Source of the DNA: JBAROU01 sp049642385
GTDB taxonomy: Bacteria > Chloroflexota > Dehalococcoidia > DSTF01 > RBG-16-68-14
DNA: 10,805 bases
Direction of reading: 5' to 3'
Assembly (NCBI GenBank): GCA_049642385.1
Contig: JBAROU010000173.1
Span: 1 to 10,805, forward strand
Shown here: piece by piece, positions 1 through 6,093 of the stretch
Layout: each line of letters opens with the position of its first letter
How positions within the stretch are numbered: the first letter of the stretch is position 1
Notes under the pieces: generated by a model
The model's database searches: none
Told to the model about the DNA's origin: nothing
What the model saw: only the letters and a program-made list of their open reading frames with translations
Program-made: the position numbers and the translations under genes

Positions 1-261
1 ATCCGGTGGCTTGAGGCAGACGTGAACGGTGACTGTAGGGTCGACGCTGCTGATGGACAGATCCTGGCGTTCCGCTGGGGCGCCCGCGTCGGTAACCTGC
101 TCTACAACCAGCGGTTTGACCTGGAGCCTTCCGGGACGGCCAAGTTCGATGGCGATGTCGATATCAAGGACATCCAGTTCGTGTTCGGTCGCCACGGCAG
201 CACCTGCGCAGACCCGCACCCGCCGCAAGACCCGGTCAACCCGAAGGTGCCTAACCCGTAA
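1..261 (+). CDS. Dockerin-like secreted protein, C-terminal end (partial)
   Basis: The reading frame is open from base 1 and ends at TAA 259-261, so only the last 86 residues of a longer protein are present. Residues 7-18 form a dockerin/EF-hand-type calcium loop, DxNGDCRVDAAD, with Asp/Asn at positions 1, 3, 5, 9 and 12. A second, degenerate loop at residues 49-57 (FDGDVDIKD) lacks the first Asp and is about two residues shorter. The pattern ends FGRHGSTC, and a Pro/Asn-rich tail follows. Cys12 and Cys69 flank the module and might form a disulfide. Dockerin-type modules bind calcium and usually dock secreted proteins to cohesins, but similar C-terminal modules occur in non-cellulosomal bacteria with unknown partners. 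The catalytic or structural part lies outside the window, so no function is assigned. An internal GTG at 22 is not a plausible start because it would cut into the calcium loop. Confidence 0.75.
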   Translation: MRWLEADVNGDCRVDAADGQILAFRWGARVGNLLYNQRFDLEPSGTAKFDGDVDIKDIQFVFGRHGSTCADPHPPQDPVNPKVPNP

Positions 262-285
262 TCCGCTAGTCCAAGCGCTTATGCG

Positions 286-310
286 AAGGCCCAGCAACTA
301 GCTGGGCCTT
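286..310. terminator. Hairpin terminator between convergent genes
   Basis: A perfect 10-bp inverted repeat (AAGGCCCAGC / GCTGGGCCTT) encloses the 5-nt loop AACTA. It lies 24 nt after the stop of the dockerin-like gene and 25 nt past the stop of the convergent clpX gene, so it can serve both strands. The arms end in TT on both strands, but there is no long U-tract. It is a probable bidirectional terminator, judged by position and stem strength. Confidence 0.7.
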
Positions 311-335
311 ACTCGTATCCGTGGGGTCGGTTAGC

Positions 336-1658
336 TTATGCGGAGGCGTCGCGCGCTTCTTCGGCAGGCTCTTCCGGGATCTCTTCTTCCTCTTCCGGGA
401 TGACCTCGCCGGTGCGCGTCAAGAGCAACGGCCGTTGCCCGCTGCGAATCGACTCGCCGTTCACGACGCACTTCTTTACGTCGCTACGCGATGGGATCTC
501 GTACATCACGTCCAGCAGCGCGCCTTCCAGCACGGTGCGCAGGCCGCGCGCTCCCGTCCTGTGGGTGATGGCCTTCTCGGCGCAGGCGTCCAGCCCGTCG
601 TCCGTGAGCGTGAGCTCCACGCCGTCCATCGCGAAGAAGCGCTGGAACTGCCGCGCGAGCGCATTCTTTGGCTCCGTCAGGATGCGGCGCAGCTCGTCCT
701 TGCCTAGCGCCTCCAGGCTCACCGTTAGCGGTAGGCGGCCAACAAACTCAGGGATGAGACCGTACTCCAGCAAGTCGTCGTGGGTCGCGTGCTTGAGCAG
801 CTCATCAACGCGCTCTTGGCCCGTCTTGCGAACGTAGTCCGACTTGAAGCCGATCGTCCGGCGGTTCGAGACCAACCGGCGCTCGATGATCTTGTCCAGA
901 CCTTCAAAGGCGCCGCCGCAGAGGAAGAGAATGTTCGTCGTGTTGATCTGGATGAAGTCTTGATGTGGGTGCTTCCGGCCGCCCTGCGGTGGCACGTTCG
1001 CCACCGTACCCTCGATGATCTTGAGTAGCGCCTGCTGGACGCCTTCGCCTGAGACGTCACGTGTGATCGAGGGATTGTCGCTCTTTCGGGCGATCTTATC
1101 GATCTCATCGATGTAGATGATGCCGCGCTCCGCGCGCGGGATGTCGAAGTCGGCCGCCTGGATCAGGTGGAGCAGGATGTTCTCCACGTCCTCGCCCACG
1201 TAGCCAGCTTCCGTTAGCGCCGTGGCGTCGGCGATGGTGAACGGCACGTCCAGGATGCGCGCGAGCGTACGGGCCAGGTGCGTCTTGCCGCAGCCAGTCG
1301 GCCCGAGCTGAAGGATGTTGCTCTTCTCGAGCTCGATGTCATCGCTTGAACTCGCGGCGCCGATGCGCTTGTAGTGGTTGTACACCGCTACGGAGAGCAC
1401 CTTCTTCGCATGGTCCTGACCGATGACGTACTGGCTGAGCTGCTGGAGGATATCCTTCGGAGGCGGTACGCGCTGGCCCGCCGCCTTCGCGCGGGGCGCA
1501 CCCGAGACCTCCTCATCGATGATCTCGCGGCACAGCTCGACGCACTCGTCGCAGATATAGACAGCGCCGGGACCGGCGATCAGGCGCTTCACCTGCTCCT
1601 GGTTCTTGCCACAGAAGGAGCAGTGGTATTGTACTCTGCTACTTTTGCTCGTCGTCAT
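336..1658 (-). CDS. clpX: ATP-dependent Clp protease ATP-binding subunit ClpX
   Basis: AAA+ unfoldase that recognises tagged substrates, unfolds them and threads them into ClpP in the cytoplasm. The 440-residue product has every hallmark in order: a C4 zinc-binding domain (Cys13, 16, 36, 39), Walker A GPTGCGKT at 119-126, pore loop GYVG at 152-155, Walker B IIYIDEID at 180-187, the RKH loop at 228-230, the ClpP-docking IGF tripeptide at 269-271, the arginine-finger segment PEFVGRLP at 303-310 and sensor 2 GARGLR at 369-374. Walker A has Cys where Ser is usual (GSGKT); this should be tolerated because the Lys and Thr are intact. The C-terminus carries a Glu-rich tail from about 421 that extends past the conserved core. 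The ATG start has AGAAGAGG five bases upstream. It is the last gene of the tig-clpP-clpX cluster, 65 nt after clpP. Confidence 0.97.
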   Translation of the reverse strand: MTTSKSSRVQYHCSFCGKNQEQVKRLIAGPGAVYICDECVELCREIIDEEVSGAPRAKAAGQRVPPPKDILQQLSQYVIGQDHAKKVLSVAVYNHYKRIGAASSSDDIELEKSNILQLGPTGCGKTHLARTLARILDVPFTIADATALTEAGYVGEDVENILLHLIQAADFDIPRAERGIIYIDEIDKIARKSDNPSITRDVSGEGVQQALLKIIEGTVANVPPQGGRKHPHQDFIQINTTNILFLCGGAFEGLDKIIERRLVSNRRTIGFKSDYVRKTGQERVDELLKHATHDDLLEYGLIPEFVGRLPLTVSLEALGKDELRRILTEPKNALARQFQRFFAMDGVELTLTDDGLDACAEKAITHRTGARGLRTVLEGALLDVMYEIPSRSDVKKCVVNGESIRSGQRPLLLTRTGEVIPEEEEEIPEEPAEEARDASA

Positions 1659-1709
1659 GCGTGCCTCTTCTGTCTCAGCTTTCCTACCTCTTACAACGCG
1701 CCGGCCCGG

Positions 1710-1724
1710 GCGAGAGTTTCTCGC
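1710..1724 (-). other. Small hairpin at the clpP stop, in the clpP-clpX gap
   Basis: A perfect 6-bp inverted repeat (GCGAGA / TCTCGC) with a 3-nt loop begins at the last base of the clpP stop codon on the minus strand. No T-run follows, so it is not a classic terminator. It could stabilise the clpP 3' end or reduce read-through into clpX, but it is short and may be chance in GC-rich DNA. I see no clear separate clpX promoter in the 65-nt gap. Confidence 0.3.
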
Positions 1725-2356
1725 TAGTTTTCCGACTTCGCTAGGATCTCGTCCACGATGCCATAATCCTTGGCCTGCTGCGGGTCCATGAAGAAGTCGC
1801 GGTCGAAGTCATGCCGGATGCGTTCCTCCTCCTGACCCGTGTGTTGCGCCATGATCGAGCGGATGATCGAGTTCTCGCGGAGCAGCTCCTTCGCCGCGAT
1901 CTCCACGTCCACTGCCTGCCCCCGTGCGCCACCCCACGCCTGGTGCATGTGGATGGTCGAATGGGGTAGGGCGTAGCGCTTGCCCGGCGCGCCCGAGGAG
2001 AGCAGTACCGTGCCCATGCTCGCCGTGAAGCCGACGCAGAACGTCGCTACGTCCGGCGCGATGTGGTGCATGGTGTCGTAGATCGCCAGACCCGCTCGGA
2101 CGTCGCCGCCCGGCGAGTTGATGTACATCAGCACGTCTTTGTCCTGGTCCTCGCGCTCCAGGAACAGGAGCTGGGCGATGATCAGGTTGGCGATCTGGTC
2201 GTCAATCGGTGTGCCCAGGAAGACGATGCGCTCGCGTAGGAGCATCGAGTAGATGTCGAACGCGCGCTCGCCCCGCGGGCTGGTCTCGATGACGGATGGG
2301 ATGATGACGTTATACGGTCGCATCGGGTTCGTCGGTTCGTGTGTTTCGTTTGTCAT
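1724..2356 (-). CDS. clpP: ATP-dependent Clp protease proteolytic subunit ClpP
   Basis: Serine peptidase subunit that forms the tetradecameric degradation chamber and works with ClpX and, here, probably ClpC. The 210-residue product has the catalytic triad in family context: Ser113 in TASMG, His138 in IHMHQ and Asp187 in DRDFF. The SPGG turn at 81-84 and the GIVDEIL segment near the C-terminus are also conserved. The frame stays open upstream to 2533, but that stretch overlaps the end of tig and is Arg-rich and unlike any ClpP. The ATG at 2356 is preferred because AAGGAG lies upstream (2369-2374), although the 12-nt spacing is longish. A second ATG at 2323 (MRPYNVI) would also leave a complete enzyme but has no visible ribosome-binding site. 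The gene begins 52 nt after the tig stop, consistent with cotranscription. Confidence 0.96.
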   Translation of the reverse strand: MTNETHEPTNPMRPYNVIIPSVIETSPRGERAFDIYSMLLRERIVFLGTPIDDQIANLIIAQLLFLEREDQDKDVLMYINSPGGDVRAGLAIYDTMHHIAPDVATFCVGFTASMGTVLLSSGAPGKRYALPHSTIHMHQAWGGARGQAVDVEIAAKELLRENSIIRSIMAQHTGQEEERIRHDFDRDFFMDPQQAKDYGIVDEILAKSEN

Positions 2357-2408
2357 AACGTTTGCTTGCTCCTTCAAGTGTGCTACCCAGTCCGTGGCCC
2401 TTGTATGG

Positions 2409-3749
2409 TCAACCAGAAGACGCGCTCGCCTGAGCCTCTTCCGGCGATCCTTCACCGGAGGCAATTTCCACCAGGCGTTCCAGCGTCTTCCTTGTGTGTA
2501 GTGAACGCCGCAGGCTCTCCTTCGCATTCTCATTCGAGAAGAGGCGGCGCAGCTCGTCTCCTTGACCGCTAGCGCCCTCCGTAAGCCGTTCGATTTCGGC
2601 TTCCACGTCGGAGTCGCTCACCTGTATATCTTCGGCTTCTGATACCTCAGACAACACTAGCGAGCGGCGAATCCGCTCCTCGGCGATCGGGCGAAGCTCA
2701 CCTCGTAATTCCTCCTCGGACTTGCCGAGTTGTTGCAGGTACGTATCAAGCTGATCGCGCTGCGACGGTCCCTTCCGTCCTGCCGCCTGAATAGCTGAGC
2801 TTTGCTCCTGGAGGATGCGATCAACCTCGCGCTCGACCACCACCGGCGGGTAGTCCAGCTCCGCGCGTTGCGCCAGCATGTCCAGCACTTGGTCGTGGTA
2901 TTGGTGTTCGGCCTCCTGCTCCAGCGCCTGGCGCAGGTCGTCCTCGAGCCGCGTGCGCAGCGCTTCCAGGCTCTCGAACCCTTCGCCCACGTTGCGCGCG
3001 AACTCCTCGTCCAGCTCCGGCAGGACCTCCTCCTTCACTTCCTTGATCGTCGCCTTGTACTGGGCCGGGTGCCCGCGCAGCTTCTCGTCCGGCGCGTCCT
3101 CCGGCACCGTGAGCTCGAACTCCAGCTCTGCGCCCTTCTCTTTGCCGACGAACGCCTCGGTGAAGCCCGGCAGCGAGATGACGCGATCTTGGGTGAGTGG
3201 GAACTCCGCGTCATCCTCGTGCACGATCACGTTGCCGTCCACCTCGCCGTGTACCTCCGCCCGGACGATGTCGCCCCATTGGATGGGACGGGCTACCGGC
3301 TCGAGCGTCGCGTAGCGGTGGCGCAGACCCTCCAGCGACTCCTGCACGCGCTCCGCCTCGACGACGACCGGCTCGCGGTCGATGTGGATCGAGTGGTACT
3401 CGCCCAGATCGACGGTTGGGCGCACGGGCACCGTGAACTTCGCGACCAGCGGCTGCTCCGTCACCAGCTCATACTCCGCCCGGTCGATCGGGTCGATCTC
3501 CTCCTGCTCCAACGCCTCCTTGTAGACCTGGGGCATCAGGCGGTCGACCGCCTCGTGGAAGACAGCGTGCTCGCCCAGATGGCTCTCCACGACCTCTCTG
3601 GGCGCCTTCCCGGGCCGGAAGCCGGGGATGCGTACCTTGGAGGCCAGACGCTTGTAGGCGGACGTCATCGCCTTGTGCAGCCGATCGTCGTCCACCTCGA
3701 TTTGGAGCGCCACCTGGCTCTGCGGGAGCCGTTCAGCCGATACTTTCAA
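2409..3749 (-). CDS. tig: Trigger factor, ribosome-associated chaperone and peptidyl-prolyl isomerase
   Basis: Cytoplasmic chaperone that binds the ribosome exit tunnel, shields nascent chains and isomerises prolyl bonds. At 446 residues it matches the usual family length. The N-terminal ribosome-binding domain (about 1-145) contains the signature loop GFRPGKAP at 43-50. An FKBP-like isomerase domain follows at about 155-240 (DxVRAEVHGEVDG through the ATIKEVKEE strand). The helical C-terminal substrate-cradle domain starts at LPELDEEFARNVG (243-255) and ends in an Ala/Ser-rich tail. The start is TTG at 3749: it gives the typical N-terminus MKVSAERLP and has GGAGG seven bases upstream. It is the first gene of a tig-clpP-clpX run, an arrangement conserved in many bacteria that couples folding of new proteins with disposal of failed ones. 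Confidence 0.96.
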   Translation of the reverse strand: MKVSAERLPQSQVALQIEVDDDRLHKAMTSAYKRLASKVRIPGFRPGKAPREVVESHLGEHAVFHEAVDRLMPQVYKEALEQEEIDPIDRAEYELVTEQPLVAKFTVPVRPTVDLGEYHSIHIDREPVVVEAERVQESLEGLRHRYATLEPVARPIQWGDIVRAEVHGEVDGNVIVHEDDAEFPLTQDRVISLPGFTEAFVGKEKGAELEFELTVPEDAPDEKLRGHPAQYKATIKEVKEEVLPELDEEFARNVGEGFESLEALRTRLEDDLRQALEQEAEHQYHDQVLDMLAQRAELDYPPVVVEREVDRILQEQSSAIQAAGRKGPSQRDQLDTYLQQLGKSEEELRGELRPIAEERIRRSLVLSEVSEAEDIQVSDSDVEAEIERLTEGASGQGDELRRLFSNENAKESLRRSLHTRKTLERLVEIASGEGSPEEAQASASSG

Positions 3750-3752
3750 TTA

Positions 3753-3761
3753 CTCCCCTCC
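3753..3761 (-). promoter_or_regulatory. Strong Shine-Dalgarno that fixes the TTG start of tig
   Basis: The minus strand reads GGAGGGGAG here, with the GGAGG core seven bases before TTG. There is no ATG or GTG at this point of the frame, and the resulting N-terminus matches trigger factors, so the site decides the start. Confidence 0.75.
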
Positions 3762-3771
3762 GTACGTAGAA

Positions 3772-3801
3772 AGTATACCAACCGCCCGATCCAGGTGCGA
3801 A
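3772..3801 (-). promoter_or_regulatory. Predicted sigma70-type promoter of tig-clpP-clpX
   Basis: On the minus strand the -35 box TTCGCA (3796-3801, 4/6 to consensus) and the -10 box TATACT (3772-3777, 5/6) are separated by 18 bp. Transcription would start near 3765, giving a leader of only about 15 nt that contains the Shine-Dalgarno. No CIRCE-type inverted repeat for heat-shock control is visible around it. Confidence 0.5.
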
Positions 3802-3812
3802 CCTGACGCGGC

Positions 3813-3855
3813 GCTCAGGGCGCCTCTCATCGCCCAGGGCGCCGGCACGATGAGA
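3813..3855 (-). repeat. Short GC-rich direct repeat and weak hairpin after the ABC operon
   Basis: Two 12-bp near-copies of GCYCAGGGCGCC lie at 3813-3824 and 3832-3843 (11/12 identical). Overlapping them, TCTCATCG (3825-3832) pairs perfectly with CGATGAGA (3848-3855) around a 15-nt loop. The hairpin is placed where a terminator for the upstream minus-strand permease operon would be expected, but it has no T-run and a large loop, so the terminator role is weak. Confidence 0.3.
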
Positions 3856-3865
3856 AGGGGCGCGT

Positions 3866-3884
3866 TTAGCGTGCCTTCGGCGTA
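3866..3884 (-). repeat. Echo of the permease 3' end (TPKAR-stop), 39 bp downstream
   Basis: On the minus strand these 19 bases match the last codons of the upstream permease (3905-3923) at 16 of 19 positions. They encode the same Thr-Pro-Lys-Ala-Arg-stop, and the three differences all fall at third codon positions. The offset is exactly 39 bp, so the echo lies in frame with the permease: after its TAA there are 12 sense codons, then a second TAA. It may be the remnant of a duplicated permease tail or a small tandem duplication. The short length leaves room for chance. Confidence 0.45.
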
Positions 3885-3904
3885 CCTGTGCGCCCCGGCG
3901 CGCG

Positions 3905-5080
3905 TTAGCGCGCTTTTGGCGTAAGTACGTCGTTCAGAGCGTCACCCAGGAAGTTGAAAGCGAAGATCAGCGCCCCTACGACCGCAGCCGGGATCAAGAG
4001 CAAGTGCGGGTGGTCAGCGATCGCGCGGATGTCCTGCGTGGTACGGGCCGCATCGTAGATCATCGCGCCGAAGCTGGGCGTCGGCTCGTGGACGCCGACG
4101 CCCAAGAACGTCAGCGCTATCTCGGAGCCAGCTATCGCCCCGAGTGAAGCTGAAACGCTCACGATGATAATCGGGCTCACGTTTGGCAAGAGATGTGTCG
4201 TAAGGATGCGCCAGGTGCCCGCGCCCATCACGCGCGCCGCCAGCACATACTCCGTCTCTCGCAGCGCCAGCACCTGCGATCGGATCACGCGCGCCCCGCC
4301 CACCCACGAGAACAGCGCCAGCGCTCCGAAGATGACGAAGTAGTCCTCCGTACCAGGCGTTGCGAAGATGCCCTGCATCGCCGCCAGCAGGAATATGAGG
4401 AGGGCAGCGACGTACGTGGGCACGAGCCACGCGGCCCGGCGACCCTCACCCGCAACCAGCCAGGCGACGAGCCCAACGATGCCGGCCAGCGCCAACAGCC
4501 CGAGGACGATCAGAAGCACAAACTCCCATCCCGCCTGCGTCTTCGCGGCCTCCCGCAGCGCGTCTGTGGAGAAGTGGCTCTCGAGCCAGCTCACGGCGCG
4601 GTCTGTCCTCGGCCGCATCGTGGCGTTAATCAGGATCAGCATCAGCAGGCTGGGCAGCGAAGCGAACACCTCGCCTGTGCGCATGATCGCCGTGTCGACC
4701 TTGCCGCCGGCGTACCCCGAGAGCATGCCCAGCCCTACGCCCAGCAGGAGACTGCCGGCGACCACCGTCGCGGCCGTGACGATCATCGTAGTCCGCGCCG
4801 ACCAGATCACGCGGCTGAGCTGATCGCGCCCGAGCCGGTCGGTGCCGAACGGGTGATGCAGGGACGGCCCCTCGAGCTGATGGGCGAAGTCTTGCGTGCG
4901 GAAGTCACTCGGCGCCAACACCGGCGCGAATAGCCCCACGATGTAGAAGATGACGATGACGACCAGCGCCGCCAATGCGAGCTTCTTGCGCGCCAGCCTG
5001 CGTCGGGCGATGCCCCACGGGCTCGCCGCCTGCTGGCGGACATCCGCCTCATTGGTGGTGAGGGCAACGGTTTCGGCCAT
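3905..5080 (-). CDS. ABC transporter permease, OppC/DppC type, with a membrane insertion
   Basis: Inner-membrane subunit of a peptide/nickel-family (Opp/Dpp-type) importer that pairs with the adjacent permease. An N-terminal segment with a first TM helix (about 35-57) precedes the HPFGTDRLGRDQLSRV motif at 76-91, typical of this subfamily. The ATPase-contacting EAA loop is at 277-300 (EYVLAARVMGAGxxRILxxHLLPN), and the C-terminus is FNFLGDALNDVLTPKAR. The protein has 391 residues, whereas relatives are usually about 280-310. The excess lies at roughly 154-245, between the conserved EVFASLPSLLMLILI segment and the helix before the EAA loop. It contains a polar stretch and at least two extra hydrophobic helices (187-210 and 218-235). 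The ATG overlaps the stop of the preceding permease as TGATG, so translation is probably coupled. Transported substrate unknown. Confidence 0.9.
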   Translation of the reverse strand: MAETVALTTNEADVRQQAASPWGIARRRLARKKLALAALVVIVIFYIVGLFAPVLAPSDFRTQDFAHQLEGPSLHHPFGTDRLGRDQLSRVIWSARTTMIVTAATVVAGSLLLGVGLGMLSGYAGGKVDTAIMRTGEVFASLPSLLMLILINATMRPRTDRAVSWLESHFSTDALREAAKTQAGWEFVLLIVLGLLALAGIVGLVAWLVAGEGRRAAWLVPTYVAALLIFLLAAMQGIFATPGTEDYFVIFGALALFSWVGGARVIRSQVLALRETEYVLAARVMGAGTWRILTTHLLPNVSPIIIVSVSASLGAIAGSEIALTFLGVGVHEPTPSFGAMIYDAARTTQDIRAIADHPHLLLIPAAVVGALIFAFNFLGDALNDVLTPKAR

Positions 5081-6078
5081 CAGTTCCGCTCCGACCGCTC
5101 GTAGCGGATGCGCGGGTCGATGAAGGTGTAGGCGATGTCGATCAAGATGTTCGTCAGGACGAACGCCGTCGCCACGATCAACACCAGCGCCAGGATCACA
5201 TCGTAGTCGCGACTCTGCGCCGCCTGGACGCCTAACTGGCCGATGCCCGGGATGCCCAGGATCAACTCAACGAAGAACGCCCCCTCCAGCAGCGTCGCTA
5301 GTGAGAGGCCGATCACCGTGATGAGCGGCAGCAGCGCGTTGCGCATCACGTGCCGCGCGACCACGGTGCGTTCGTTCAGCCCCTTCGCTCTGGCCGTCCG
5401 CACATAGTCCTCACCCAGTACCGAAAGCGTCGTCGCCCGCACGAGGCGCGCCACGCCGGCGATGCCGGGCAGCGACAGGACGATCACCGGCAGGATGATG
5501 TGCGGCGTCAGGATGCCGAGCGATATCTCCTGCGGCCCCACGTCCACCTTCGGCCCACCCCAGCCGATTGCAGGGAGCCAGCTCAGCTTGACGACGAAGA
5601 CCAGGATGAGCAGCGGCAGCATCACGAGCGTCGGGATCGACTGGAAGAACAGAAACGTCCCGATCGCGGCCGGATCGAGCGAGGTGCCCTGGCGTAAGGC
5701 CGCGAAGATGCCGACCGCAGTGCCCACGGCGAACGCGATCAACAGCGCTGGGATGCCCAGTTGCAGCGAAACCAGCATCCGCGGCCAGATGATGTCCCAG
5801 ACATCGGCGCCCTGGTAGATCGTGACACTCTCACCAAAGTCGCCCTTGGTCAACAGACGCTTCATATAGATGCCATACTGGACGTAGAACGGCTCATCCA
5901 ACCCCAGCTCGTCGCGCACGCGCGCGAACGCCTGCTCATCGCGGTGCTGGCCTGCGAGCACGGTCACGGGGTCGCCCGGCCCAAAGCGCGTGATCATGAA
6001 GGTGAGGAACGAAACGAAGAACAGGATGACGGGGAGCCAGAGCAGGCGGCGTATCAGGTAACCGACCAGGCCCTGCAT
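5080..6078 (-). CDS. ABC transporter permease, OppB/DppB type
   Basis: First membrane subunit of the same importer; it forms the translocation channel with the downstream permease. At 332 residues it is of normal family length. An N-terminal TM helix (about 10-30) is followed by the conserved RFGPGDP at 31-37 and a periplasmic/extracytoplasmic segment with LGLDEPFYVQYGIY (58-71) and GDFGES (79-84). Several hydrophobic helices follow (about 103-127, 139-163, 190-210, 250-270, 295-320). The EAA loop is at 222-250 (GEDYVRTARAKGL, then RHVMRNALLP), and the C-terminus is DPRIRYERSERN. It starts at ATG 15 nt after the stop of the binding-protein gene and shares one base with the next permease, so the three genes form an operon. 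No strong Shine-Dalgarno is seen, which suggests dependence on translation of the upstream gene. Confidence 0.93.
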   Translation of the reverse strand: MQGLVGYLIRRLLWLPVILFFVSFLTFMITRFGPGDPVTVLAGQHRDEQAFARVRDELGLDEPFYVQYGIYMKRLLTKGDFGESVTIYQGADVWDIIWPRMLVSLQLGIPALLIAFAVGTAVGIFAALRQGTSLDPAAIGTFLFFQSIPTLVMLPLLILVFVVKLSWLPAIGWGGPKVDVGPQEISLGILTPHIILPVIVLSLPGIAGVARLVRATTLSVLGEDYVRTARAKGLNERTVVARHVMRNALLPLITVIGLSLATLLEGAFFVELILGIPGIGQLGVQAAQSRDYDVILALVLIVATAFVLTNILIDIAYTFIDPRIRYERSERN

Positions 6079-6093
6079 GGCAGGCGCCGCCGC

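Noticed and set aside
2357..2533. Possible N-terminal extension of ClpP
   Set aside because: It overlaps the tig 3' end, is Arg/Lys/Trp-rich and matches no ClpP propeptide that I know. A Shine-Dalgarno supports ATG 2356.
2802..3806. Long plus-strand open frame of 334 codons opposite tig
   Set aside because: It is antisense to a complete, well-recognised trigger factor gene, is rich in Leu/Arg/His/Gln as expected from a reverse shadow, and has no domain or ribosome-binding site that I recognise.
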